A stretch of 64,000 nt of DNA from Azolla caroliniana. Lineage: Eukaryota > Polypodiophyta. The stretch covers positions 11,780,001 to 11,844,000 of the forward strand of contig JBHGNT010000001.1 in the NCBI GenBank assembly GCA_043228905.1, in the 5' to 3' direction. Of the stretch, positions 44,482 through 53,400 are shown piece by piece (position 1 is the stretch's first letter; each line of letters begins with the position of its first letter). Position numbers and translations under genes: made by a program. The notes beneath the pieces were generated by a model, which saw only the letters and a program-made list of their open reading frames with translations, was not told the origin of the DNA and did not search any database.

Positions 44482-47421
44482 TTACTCTTCGCCTACCGGC
44501 CCTTCCTCGGCCTCGGATCGGTCGTCGCTGCTGTCCAGGAGAATCGGGTCGGGTTCGTCGTCGTGCCGCTTCTTGAAAGCTTTGATCCTCTTCCCGGCCA
44601 CGGGTATCGCTATTCTCGTACCGTCGAGCTCCGCCAGATGATACGTCCCGTTGTCGTTGGCGCTCTGTACCGTGTACGGCCCGAACCATCTCCGTGCGAA
44701 CTTCCTTGTTGCCCGGTGCTGGTTGTCGAGGCTGCTGTCGTAGACGAGCACCCAGTCACCTTCGTCGATTTTCTTCGGTCGTAGCCGGTGCGTTCGGTCG
44801 AACCGGGCTTTGTTCTTTGTCCTCGCCACCCGGAGCTTCTCCGTAGCCAGTGCCACGTCCTCCGGTCTCCGCTCGAGCTGTCGTATACGTGCGGCTAACA
44901 ACTCCTCCCGGCTCATCTCGTCCCTCCAGTCGACCGTTGCCCACGAGGAGATCGTCCGTTCAATCGGCATGATCGGCTTCTGGCCGAACATGAGCTCCGT
45001 CGGCATGTACCCGGTTACCGAACTGTGCGTGGTCCGGTCTGCCCACAAAGCATAAGGTAGCAGCTGCGGCCAGTTACCGACTCGGCCTCCGCATGCCCGA
45101 ATCAACGCCTTGACGATCGGTCCGTGTCCGCGCTCCACCTTTCCATTCGCCTCCGGATTGTACGCAGTGGTGAGCGAGAGCTTGACTCCAAGCCGGTCGA
45201 ACAGCTCCGCGGCCTCTTCGGCGTCCAACTCCCCTCGGTCAGCCACGATCTTCCCGACGCACCCGTACCGGCATATCACGTCCTCGACTAGGAACCGACA
45301 CACGGCCGCGGTCGTCTTGTTCTGAAGGGCCCGGCCTTCCACCTGGTTCGTCAGGTCTTCCCGCGCTAGGACCAGATACCGCATCTGTCCTACCCCCATC
45401 GGCATCGTCACCAGATCTACCATCCATTTGAAGTGGATAGTCGGAGGGTACGTAGGGTGAAGCCCGTCCCGGTGTCGGACTATCGAGTGCATCTGACAAC
45501 TCTCGCAAGTTGACACGAACCGATGCACGTCCCGGTACAATCCCGGCCACCAGTACTTCCCCTTCAGCTTCTCGAACGTCGCCCACGTTCCACGGTGTCC
45601 AGCCCAAGGGCTGTCGTGGTAGGCCGCCAGTAGCTCCTCCTGTACTTCCTTCATCGCCACCACCCGGAGCGGGACGCCGTCCCTCTTCTTCGGGTGCTTC
45701 CATAGATGCCCATCTCGGAGAAAGAATCGATATGCTTTCTTCCGGATCCGGTTGGCCTCGTCCTTCGTCCATGACGCATCGGGCGTCATTGTCTTCAAAA
45801 ACCCGCCGATCTGCAGCCACTCCCCGTCGTACTTGCTCGCGTCGAACTCGTTAAGCGCCGGAGTGCTCATCCCGTCGGTCGTTATGTATGCCGCCTCGAA
45901 GAAATCCACGCCGACTTCTTCGTCTTCCGAAACCATGCCGCCCTCGTCGTCGAACCTCGCCCTCGAAAGCATGTCGGCCATGGCGTTGTCTTTCCCGGAA
46001 AGGTGTCGTATTTCCGGGTCCAGGGACTTGATGTACGCTATCCACCTGAGCATCGCCAGGTCCGGAGTCGCGCATCCGGAAACCATTCCGAGAATCGGCA
46101 GGCAATCCGTCTCGATGATCACTTCTGTCCCTATCAGGTAGTCTTTGTCGGCCTTAACCGCCGAAACAATACCCCAGAGTTCGCGTTTAACCTGGGCGTA
46201 TCCTCGCTGCCGTTCACTGAGGACTTTCGCGCCGAATCGGATCGGAAACCGATTGCCGTCCTCGTCTTCCTGGTTCACGACCCATCCGATCCCGGTCGGA
46301 CTGGTATCCACCGTTATGAATACCGGGGTACCCTTCCCGTATACCGCCTTCCGGAGTGCCGGTGCCGCTGCAAGGGCCTCTTTCAGCTTCCGGACCGATT
46401 CCGCGTGCTCGTCTAGCCATTCGAACCTTCGCCCCTTTTTCAGCAACCCGTACAGTGGCTCCGCGACGTGTGCGTAATGCGGGATCCACATGTGGTAGAA
46501 CGCGCACGCCCCCAGGAATCTCCGTACTTCCGTGACCGAGCTGCAGTCGGGCTTCATCGCGGAGATGGCTTCTACCTTTGCCGGAGACGGTTTCCGGCCA
46601 TATGGTCCGCACAGGTGTCCGACCACCATGATTTCTGACTGCCCGAAGGCCGACTTCTCCCCGGAGAAGGTGAGTCTCGCTTCCTCTAGCCTTTGCAGCA
46701 CCTTCTCGCAGTCATCGATGTGCGTCGCCACGAATCGCCGGCATCCGTCCGGCCCGATCGTCTCGTCCTTTTCTTCCACCGGGCATCCCTTGATCGGGAT
46801 GTCGTCCAGAAACGGCATGGTGATGTCCGGGATACAGTCCCTCAGAACCTTGTTCATCGCATTCACCATGTGGGCCACCGAGTTGGTCCCTCCTTGCGGC
46901 AGTGTACACATCCGAACTAGGCCGAGGGGAGTTCGCATCGTCGTAATGTCTCTGCTCTCCACGGCTAGCTGGAACTGGTCGTACCCTGAGTATAGATCCC
47001 CGACCGAGTAAATTGACCTTCCGGCGAAGGCCTCCGCGAACTCGTCTATGGTCGGTTCGATCCCTGCGTTCCGAATGGTCACTCGATTGACCGGCTGCAG
47101 GTCCTGGATGAAGCGCAGCGAACCGTTTTTCTTCGGTACGGTAAACCATCGATTCGAATATGGGGCGCTCGACGGCTCGAGAATTCCCATATCAACTTTC
47201 TGCCTCAGCAGCTCCATCAACTTCGGGATGTGAGCTCTCGGAACCGGGATTGGCTTGAGGTTCCATGGTACATGCGGTACCGTGAATATCACCATCGGCT
47301 CCACGATCGTCGGGTCAACGCACCCGATTTCCTCCGGCGAGAATGCGAAGGCTTTCCCGTGCCTTCCGAGCATTCTCCGAAACCGGTCTTTCCTCCGCCG
47401 GCAGTAGGAACCCGCCCCCAC
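44482..47421 (-). CDS. Element C pol: reverse transcriptase, RNase H, integrase
   Basis: The open frame encodes 979 aa and copies and integrates the element. The order is Ty3/gypsy type, with integrase last. RT shows GILEPSSAPYSNRWFTVPKK, YSGYDQFQLA, TLPQGGTNSVAHMVNAMNK and the catalytic FLDD in MPFLDDIPIKG. RNase H shows TVDTSPTGIGWVVN, ETDCLPILGM and HLSGKDNAMADMLSRARF. The integrase HHCC region has GHRGTWATFEKLKGKYWWPG and CESCQ. Core acids fall in WMVDLVTM, VADRGELD and GKVERGHG. A GPY-like end follows (FARRWFGPYTV). The first codons, before RRMLGRHGKAFAFS, are probably out of frame: the true upstream part lies in another frame because of four extra bases near 47383. Confidence 0.93.
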   Translation of the reverse strand: MGAGSYCRRRKDRFRRMLGRHGKAFAFSPEEIGCVDPTIVEPMVIFTVPHVPWNLKPIPVPRAHIPKLMELLRQKVDMGILEPSSAPYSNRWFTVPKKNGSLRFIQDLQPVNRVTIRNAGIEPTIDEFAEAFAGRSIYSVGDLYSGYDQFQLAVESRDITTMRTPLGLVRMCTLPQGGTNSVAHMVNAMNKVLRDCIPDITMPFLDDIPIKGCPVEEKDETIGPDGCRRFVATHIDDCEKVLQRLEEARLTFSGEKSAFGQSEIMVVGHLCGPYGRKPSPAKVEAISAMKPDCSSVTEVRRFLGACAFYHMWIPHYAHVAEPLYGLLKKGRRFEWLDEHAESVRKLKEALAAAPALRKAVYGKGTPVFITVDTSPTGIGWVVNQEDEDGNRFPIRFGAKVLSERQRGYAQVKRELWGIVSAVKADKDYLIGTEVIIETDCLPILGMVSGCATPDLAMLRWIAYIKSLDPEIRHLSGKDNAMADMLSRARFDDEGGMVSEDEEVGVDFFEAAYITTDGMSTPALNEFDASKYDGEWLQIGGFLKTMTPDASWTKDEANRIRKKAYRFFLRDGHLWKHPKKRDGVPLRVVAMKEVQEELLAAYHDSPWAGHRGTWATFEKLKGKYWWPGLYRDVHRFVSTCESCQMHSIVRHRDGLHPTYPPTIHFKWMVDLVTMPMGVGQMRYLVLAREDLTNQVEGRALQNKTTAAVCRFLVEDVICRYGCVGKIVADRGELDAEEAAELFDRLGVKLSLTTAYNPEANGKVERGHGPIVKALIRACGGRVGNWPQLLPYALWADRTTHSSVTGYMPTELMFGQKPIMPIERTISSWATVDWRDEMSREELLAARIRQLERRPEDVALATEKLRVARTKNKARFDRTHRLRPKKIDEGDWVLVYDSSLDNQHRATRKFARRWFGPYTVQSANDNGTYHLAELDGTRIAIPVAGKRIKAFKKRHDDEPDPILLDSSDDRSEAEEGPVGEE

Positions 47422-47980
47422 CGATTTTGAGCTCTCGGAGCGTCTCGTCAGTGAAGGTGTGCCCTATGCAGGCCGGATCTCGTAGACTAGGGTCCGATGC
47501 AACCCCTTTGATTCTCGACGCGCTGTCCTCCGGTAAGGGTGCCGCTACTGGCCTTACCTTCCGGTCCACAGTCTTGTACTTGGTGTTTACGTGGGCCGTC
47601 CGAACTGACTCGAGCCCTCGACCGAAGTCCGCGATGACTTCGTACATCTCCTCGGAACACACCGGTATCGTCCGGTCTTCGTTAAGGCCTTTTTCGACTA
47701 CCTTTCCCAGCATTCCCAAGGTGTCGTCGAATGAGACCGCCTCCACGGCTCCGTTGATTTCCTCGTCCGGGCCGAGAACTCCGCACGCTCGAAGTCTCGC
47801 CTCCGTCTTTGTTTTCTCTCGGCCGGCGATGCCGACCATCGCACACGCTCCGCTGTCGGAGAACAAAAATTCCCTACCTATGGTACAAGGTTTCTTCGGT
47901 TTTATCGTACAGGTGTGGGGTTTTCCCGGGGTGTCCGGACTGTCGCGGCCCCACGCCTTGGCAGCCCTCTCTAAAAATCC
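47315..47980 (-). CDS. Element C: N-terminal segment of pol, in a different frame
   Basis: This frame is open from just before the gag stop and has no obvious ATG. It reads FLERAAKAWGRDSP, then REFLFSDSGAC and VNTKYKTVDRKVRPVAAPLP. It matches the segment before RT in element A (VQTKYKTVDKKVKHVAAPLP), where it is in frame with RT. In C it runs through GGGGFLLPAEER and then leaves the RT frame after the extra CCGG at 47383-47386. The function of the segment is unknown; its conservation between A and C suggests it is a real part of the polyprotein. Confidence 0.65.
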   Translation of the reverse strand, partial: GFLERAAKAWGRDSPDTPGKPHTCTIKPKKPCTIGREFLFSDSGACAMVGIAGREKTKTEARLRACGVLGPDEEINGAVEAVSFDDTLGMLGKVVEKGLNEDRTIPVCSEEMYEVIADFGRGLESVRTAHVNTKYKTVDRKVRPVAAPLPEDSASRIKGVASDPSLRDPACIGHTFTDETLRELKIGGGGFLLPAEERPVSENARKARESLRILAGGNRVR

Positions 47981-50097
47981 TCTCGGTTATCGGAACCGAG
48001 GGAGTCGCGGTTACGTTCGTGGTTCGGCCGTACCGTCAGAAACTGGACCGTATGGCGCCCGTCTTGGCTTTTGACCCTCGCGTAGGCCGAACCATTGTCC
48101 AACACCTTGGTCTCCATCCGCGCCGCCGTGATGTACGGCTCTCCCAGTATGACCGGATGCGAAGACGTCTCCTGCACGAAGAAGTGCTGGTCAATCTCGA
48201 CGTCGCCGATCTTGACTCGCACATTCGGACAGGCCCCGTGCAGTTCCTCGGTGGCGCGCGTTGCTGCCCTTATTTTCCACCCGTGCTTGGTGTTGATCGG
48301 CCATTTGCCCTTCTTATAGAAGTCCATGGACATCAAATTGATCTCCGATCCGTGGTCCACCAAAGCTATCACCGGTTCCTGGACATCGCCGATCTTCACC
48401 GGGGTTTCCGTGGTCGCTCGGGCCCAGTGCGGTCTCGAATAGTGGCTTTCCGCCCACTCGCCTCCCAGCGCCATGTCGTCTAGGTGCGTCGTCCGCACTT
48501 CCACCGGTCTTTCCGGTTCTGTCTCCGTTGACAGCCTCTTCCGTTTCACCAAGTCCACGATGGAGTCGTGGAACTCCTTCTTGGCGATTCCCAGCACCTC
48601 CCGTAGCGACAGCTCCACCTTGCTGTCGAGGATCCGTTCCTCCAGGACCTTTCGTAAGTCCGTGGTTCTTTCTATCTCCGTCCCCAGACGGTACCCGCCC
48701 TTCTGGGGTTTATCTTGCGTACCGGCCCCGCCGGCTTCGTCCCGTCGTGGCCCGGACCGGGTCTCGTATCGTTGTGAGGGCCCGGTCGTCCCGGGTTTCC
48801 CCACCCGCTTCTCTTCTACCAGAGCCTCGTAGTTCCGGCAAGCGGCTTCCACGAAGCCCGTCCTTTCCTCGACCGGGTCGCTCCACCCGGTCATCTCCCG
48901 TACCCGTTTCTCCGCACGGTCCGATTCCTCCCCTTTTAGCCCTGCACCGGCAAGGCCTTCCAGCATCGTCGGCCAGAATCCGGCTTTGCTTTCCTTTCGG
49001 GCCTCGCCGCCCCCGACTCGAATACCGGCCGACGCCGAGTAGTGGACGGTTTCCGCATGTCGGGCCGCCGCCTCTTCCATCAACCTCTTCATTCCGCCTC
49101 GCCCGTCGTTTCGGTTTAGGGCCCTTCTCGTGTCGTTGGCGTGAACCCGGCCTTCCCATAGGTACACCACCCGGTTCCTCAGCGCCTCTGCGAAATCGCC
49201 GCAGTCTTTCCGGATGTGGCCGACCCCGTCGCACCACATGCACCTGTTCCCTGCCGCCGGCCGTCGGTCACGAGCAGGTTCTCCGCCTTCTCTGCGGGCT
49301 TGTGCGATTTGGAGGTCTTTTATCGCCCTCGTCAGTTCCTCCAACGCAGCTCCTCCAGTCGAGCCTCTGATCACGCCGATCGGAGCTGAACCGGATTCCA
49401 GCCACTCCCGAGTCTCTTCCCTTCGCACCGGCTGCGCCGGCTCGAGTTTCCTCGCCGCGACTGAGCCCGACCCGGCTGCTCTGTCATCCTCCCACTCTCG
49501 CCGTTTGTCGAAACGGCCGCAGGCTCTCTTGACCGCCGCCCAGTCGGCTGTCAGCCCGTCTTCGGTTTCTAGCAGGGCGCCCACGTGACTCCGATCCCTC
49601 TCGTCAACCGATTTGACGAACAGCAGGACCCGGCTTGTATCCAGGACCATCCTGTCAAGCGCCGAAAGGCGCGCGAAGTTCTCCTCGAACTCCCGGAGGA
49701 GTGCCGACGCATTCCTTCCTTTCCCGGGAGACTCCACCCACTCCATGAAGCTTCGCTTCGAAAGCCGGAGCGCGTCGTCCAGTCCGTATTTTTCCAGGAG
49801 CCGACCTTCGAACTCCTCCCAGGTACGGCTCTCCGCCCGCACCTCGAGCACCTCCGCGTGGATGCTCGGCATCGCCACTCGGGGAAAACCGGCAAGGCGC
49901 CTGTCTTCCGGAATGTCCCGCATTAACATTTCCGCACCGTAGGACGCCAGGTACTTCGTGGCATCTTTTCCGGTGAATCGACCGATCGTTCCGACGACCG
50001 CCTCAATAGCTCTATCGAGGGCGCCGGTGCCCTCGCGCGCGCTTACTATCCGATCCACGGCCGAAGCCATGGCCTCTGCAAGATCCGCCCCTTTCAT
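47971..50097 (-). CDS. Element C gag-protease
   Basis: The predicted protein is 708 aa from ATG 50097, which lies just inside the primer site. The N-terminal capsid-like region contains AEMLMRDIPEDRRL and EEFEGRLLEKYGLDDALRLS. A CCHC knuckle, CMWCDGVGHIRKDC, sits near residue 285. The C-terminal part holds a retropepsin-like segment with VIALVDHGSEINLMSMDF, where the usual D-T/S-G is D-H-G. It also has HPVILGEPYI, a good match for the second conserved retropepsin block. The frame is intact and ends at TAG 47971-47973. The downstream pol frame is -1 relative to it. Confidence 0.92.
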   Translation of the reverse strand: MKGADLAEAMASAVDRIVSAREGTGALDRAIEAVVGTIGRFTGKDATKYLASYGAEMLMRDIPEDRRLAGFPRVAMPSIHAEVLEVRAESRTWEEFEGRLLEKYGLDDALRLSKRSFMEWVESPGKGRNASALLREFEENFARLSALDRMVLDTSRVLLFVKSVDERDRSHVGALLETEDGLTADWAAVKRACGRFDKRREWEDDRAAGSGSVAARKLEPAQPVRREETREWLESGSAPIGVIRGSTGGAALEELTRAIKDLQIAQARREGGEPARDRRPAAGNRCMWCDGVGHIRKDCGDFAEALRNRVVYLWEGRVHANDTRRALNRNDGRGGMKRLMEEAAARHAETVHYSASAGIRVGGGEARKESKAGFWPTMLEGLAGAGLKGEESDRAEKRVREMTGWSDPVEERTGFVEAACRNYEALVEEKRVGKPGTTGPSQRYETRSGPRRDEAGGAGTQDKPQKGGYRLGTEIERTTDLRKVLEERILDSKVELSLREVLGIAKKEFHDSIVDLVKRKRLSTETEPERPVEVRTTHLDDMALGGEWAESHYSRPHWARATTETPVKIGDVQEPVIALVDHGSEINLMSMDFYKKGKWPINTKHGWKIRAATRATEELHGACPNVRVKIGDVEIDQHFFVQETSSHPVILGEPYITAARMETKVLDNGSAYARVKSQDGRHTVQFLTVRPNHERNRDSLGSDNREDF

Positions 50098-50119
50098 TTC
50101 CTACTCTTCTGCCGCCTCT

Positions 50120-50137
50120 TTCACGTCGGGTTCACCA
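50120..50137 (-). promoter_or_regulatory. Element C primer-binding site (non-iMet)
   Basis: The minus strand reads TGGTGAACCCGACGTGAA, three bases inside the 5' LTR. It is identical to the site in element A. Confidence 0.8.
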
Positions 50138-50140
50138 AGA

Positions 50141-50482
50141 TGTCGGGGTTGCTACGCCCTTGCGTGTAGAAAGGAGGAGGGACCACGGGGGTCTTGAACC
50201 GAAGAGCAAGAGAGAGAGGAGTAAGAGAGAGAAGCTCCGAAATCGGTTCGGCAGCACTTCGTCCTCTCCGCGGGAGATACCCCACTTCTATTCTTCCTCT
50301 TCCTTTTATAGCCCGTCAAGAGGCCGTTTGGCATTAACTGCATACCAACCGAATCTACCCACCTAGGATCCTCGTATGTACCTACTTCGTCCTTAGGTAC
50401 TTCTTGGCGCGCGTGTGTGTGTAGAGCCGTTTCCCACGCCTTGTTCCTCCGATTCCTCTTGTGGGCGGTTTTCTTCACGACA
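50141..50482 (-). repeat. Element C 5' LTR (342 bp)
   Basis: It appears identical to 44068-44409. The TATA box on the minus strand is at 50303-50310. Confidence 0.95.
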
Positions 50483-53400
50483 ACGTAAAACATCCTGTGT
50501 ACTTTTCTCTCTATTGTCTTCGTGCATTTTGTGTATTTCCTGTTTTCTGTGAGTTGATCCTATTCCTCGGTTGTGGCCGAGCGTGTTGTCTAACAATATC
50601 ACGAGCTACTTGGATGCCTATAAGGCCGAAATGCTTATGCGAAACGTTCCCAAAGATAGGCGGCTAACCGGATTTGCTAGAGTGGTAACGCCGAGTATCC
50701 ATGCAGAGGTACTCGAGATCCAAGCGGATTGTTGCAACTGGGTGGAGTTCGAAGAAAGACTCCTCGAGAAGTACGGCCTTGATGACTCACTCAGAATTTC
50801 GAAAAGGGATCTAATGGAGTGGGTTGAGCTTCTCGGCAAGGGGAGAAATACTATGGTACTTTTACAAGAATTTGAGAAGCGCTTCGCGCGACTCTTGGCT
50901 CTCGATAGGATGGTGCTTGACACAAGCAAGGTTCTACTATTCATAAAGACTGTTTATGCACGAGACCGAGAGAAGGTGGGGTCCCTCCTCGAAACTGATG
51001 ATGGGCTCACGACGGATTGGGCTATGGTAAAACGGGTTTGTAGCCGCTTCGATAAGAGAAGGGAATGGAACGACGGGTCTCCATTGAGCGGCCAAACATC
51101 CACAGACTCCATTAGTGAGACACATGAACCCAGGGGTGGTAAAATTCCTCAAGAAAGAGAGCAAGCAAATGCAAGGTTCGTCCCCGAGAGAAACGTGGTT
51201 GAAGCACCGCCAGGAGGGTCGGCAATAGATGAGCTCACAAAGATGGTGCGAGATCTCCAAATAGCGCAAGCTAGGAGAGAGAGTGGCGGCCCTCAAGATC
51301 AATGTCTCCCATTCGCGCAAAGATGTATGTGGTGCGACAACCCCGACCACCTATGAAGGGAGTGTGGAGACTTTCAAGAGGCCCTAAGAAAGGATATTGT
51401 CTATCTTTGGAACAATAGGGTCTATTCGACGGAGACAAGGCGCCCCTTGGGATTGAATCAAGGCCGAGGGGGCATGAGAAGGCTAATGGAGGAGGCCGAA
51501 GCACGACATGTTGAAGCCATCCACTACTCGGCGTCGGCTGGGATCCGAGTGGGGAAAGAGGTGAGGAGGCAAGAGGAGAAAGAGTTTGACTTTTGGCTGT
51601 CAATCCTTGGAAGCCTCTCTAAGGGGAAGTTCAAAAGAGAAGACGCGGATGAAGCGGAAAGAAGGGTCCAAGAAGCAATCAGGTGGAAGGATCCGGTGGA
51701 AGAAAAGACAGGCTTAGTGGAAGCCGCTTGCCAAAACTACAAAGTAATTGTAGAAGAGAAGAAGGTAGGAAATGACGAGGGAGCCGGTCCATCAAGGAAA
51801 TACGACGCTCGAGGTGCACGAAGAAGGGAAGAGCCGAACCAGTCTCAAGCATGCGACGAAAGATGGAAAGAGAAGGGGAACCCCCCCAACTTCAAGCTTT
51901 GCTCGGAGATCGAACAAGCAACGGACTTGAAGAAGGTAGTGGAGGAGAGGATCCTCGATAGTCGCGTAGAGTTTACTCTGCGAGAGGTCCTCGGAATTGC
52001 CAAGAAAGAATTCCACGAGGTCATCATCGACCTAATGAAGAGGAAGCGGCTCTCGACGGAGCAAGAAGTGGCAAAGCCCGCGATTGTAAGTGCATTGTCA
52101 ACTGAGGTTCCCGAGGAAGACGAAGACTATGCGGACAGTCACTACACGAGGCCGCATTGGGTGAGAGCGACAACGGAGACACCGGTACATGTCAGAGATG
52201 TAAAAGAGCAGGTTGTAACATTGATCGACCATGGCTCTGAGATCAACCTTATGTCCATGGACTTTTATAAAAAGGGAAAGTGGCCGATCAACACGAAGCA
52301 CGGGTGGAAGATTAGAACGGCGACCCGAGCAACCGAGGAGCTATACGGGGCTTGCCCGAATGTACGTGTGAAGGTGGGGGACGTAGAAATAGATCAACAT
52401 TTCTTTGTTCAAGAGACGTCCTCACACCTGGTCATCTTGGGTGAACCATACATGACGGCGGCTCGCATGGAGACAAAGGTGCTAGACAACGGGTCGGCAT
52501 ATGTGAGGGTCAAGAGCCAAGATGGGAAGCATTCAGTCCAATTCCTTACAGTGAGGCCCAACCATGAGCGCAATCGAGCCTCCCTCAAAGGGGATAGCCG
52601 AGAGAACTTTTGATTTAGGCTATTAAAGAGTGGGGCCGCAATAGCCCGAGGCAAACTAAGACCCACCCTAAACCATTGTAAAACTATTAAATGTAATAGG
52701 AAACAATTTTGGTTTTCCGAAAATGGAGCTTGTAAAATTACTAGTTTAAGAGATAGAGATAAGTCTAGGGCCAAGAGATACGAAAGGTATCTCAAACAAT
52801 GTAATTTATTGGGGGAAGATGACACCATAAGCGGTGCCATGGAGGCGGTCTCGTTCGACGACATTCTCAGAGAGATGGAGAGGGTAGTCATTTCGGACCT
52901 CAATGAAGACAAGGTAATTCCAGTCAACTCAGTTGACATGTACACCGCCATCGAAGAGCTTGGGCGGTTGATTGAGGAAGCGAGGACGGTCAAGGTGCAA
53001 ACAAAGTACAAGACCGTGGACAAGAAGGTGAAGCATGTGGCTGCCCCATTGCCTAACGATAGTTGGGATCGAATAAAGGGGGTAGCGGCTGATCCTAGCT
53101 TGCGGGACCCACGAGGCATAGGGCGCTGGTTCACCGACGAGACGTGACAGAAGCTCCGGATTGGTGGGGGTGGCTTCCTATTGCCTAGGGAGGAGGAAAG
53201 ATTTAGAAGGATGACCGAAAGCCACGGAAGGGCTTTCGCCTTCTCATTGGGTGAGATAGGGTGTGTAAACCCTAAGATCGTGGAGCCAATGGTGATCTTT
53301 ACGGTGCCGCATGTACCGTGGAACATCAAGCCAATCCCTGTTCCGAGAGCTCACATCTCGAAGTTGATTGAGCAACTCAAGGAAAATATCAAGATGGGTA

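Larger units (their letters stand above)
44068..50482 (-). mobile_element. Element C: young Ty3/gypsy-like retrotransposon of the same lineage as A
   Basis: The element is 6415 bp. Its LTRs, 44068-44409 and 50141-50482, are both 342 bp and appear identical, with TGTCG...CGACA ends. The 4-bp target duplication ACGT is at 44064-44067 and 50483-50486. In transcription order it has 5' LTR, primer site, gag-protease, RT, RNase H, integrase, polypurine tract and 3' LTR. Identical LTRs make it the youngest insertion of the nest. It is GC-rich. Its pol is nonetheless split by a frameshift near 47385. Confidence 0.96.
38735..50595 (+). mobile_element. Element B: copia retrotransposon with intact polyprotein, 3' LTR split by element C
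   Basis: The LTRs are 38735-39384 (650 bp) and 43499-50595 (interrupted; 678 bp without C and its extra target copy). The ends are TGTTGG...CTAACA, and the target duplication ATATC is at 38730-38734 and 50596-50600. Without C the element is about 5.4 kb. The LTRs differ by roughly eight substitutions, mostly C/T or G/A transitions, plus a 28-bp duplication in the 3' copy. It is younger than A and older than C. Its bases are strikingly rich in CCGG and CpG. Confidence 0.96.
43499..50595 (+). repeat. Element B 3' LTR, interrupted by element C
   Basis: The left part is 43499-44067 and the right part is 50483-50595. The left part carries a 28-bp tandem duplication (repeat of AAGACCCCGGCTACGGAGCC, near 43640-43690) that is absent from the 5' LTR. 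The empty site TTTTCCACGTAAAAC is recovered when C and one ACGT copy are removed; the 5' LTR has TTTTCCATGTAAAAC. Confidence 0.94.
38597..52613 (+). pseudogene. Element A gag-protease, split by element B
   Basis: It starts at the ATG at 38597 and is interrupted at 38734 by element B. It resumes in frame at 50601 (GRFNGRDI joined to TSYLDAYKAEM, matching GRFTGKDATKYLASYGAEM in C). A zinc knuckle begins CMWCDNPDHL but is cut by TGA at 51354-51356, where C has a sense codon. The protease region near 52220-52260 reads VTLIDHGSEINLMSMDF. The frame ends with TGA at 52611-52613, the counterpart of the gag stop in C. Confidence 0.9.

Noticed and set aside
44068-50482. Horizontal transfer of the GC-rich elements from a fungus or bacterium
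   Set aside because: The old relative A in the same locus shows long residence in this genome; GC richness is explained by youth and lack of CpG decay.
52611-52613. Stop readthrough from gag into pol in element A
   Set aside because: A short in-frame stretch follows the TGA, but the matching segment in young C is in the -1 frame. A is decayed with indels, so its frame relation is not reliable.
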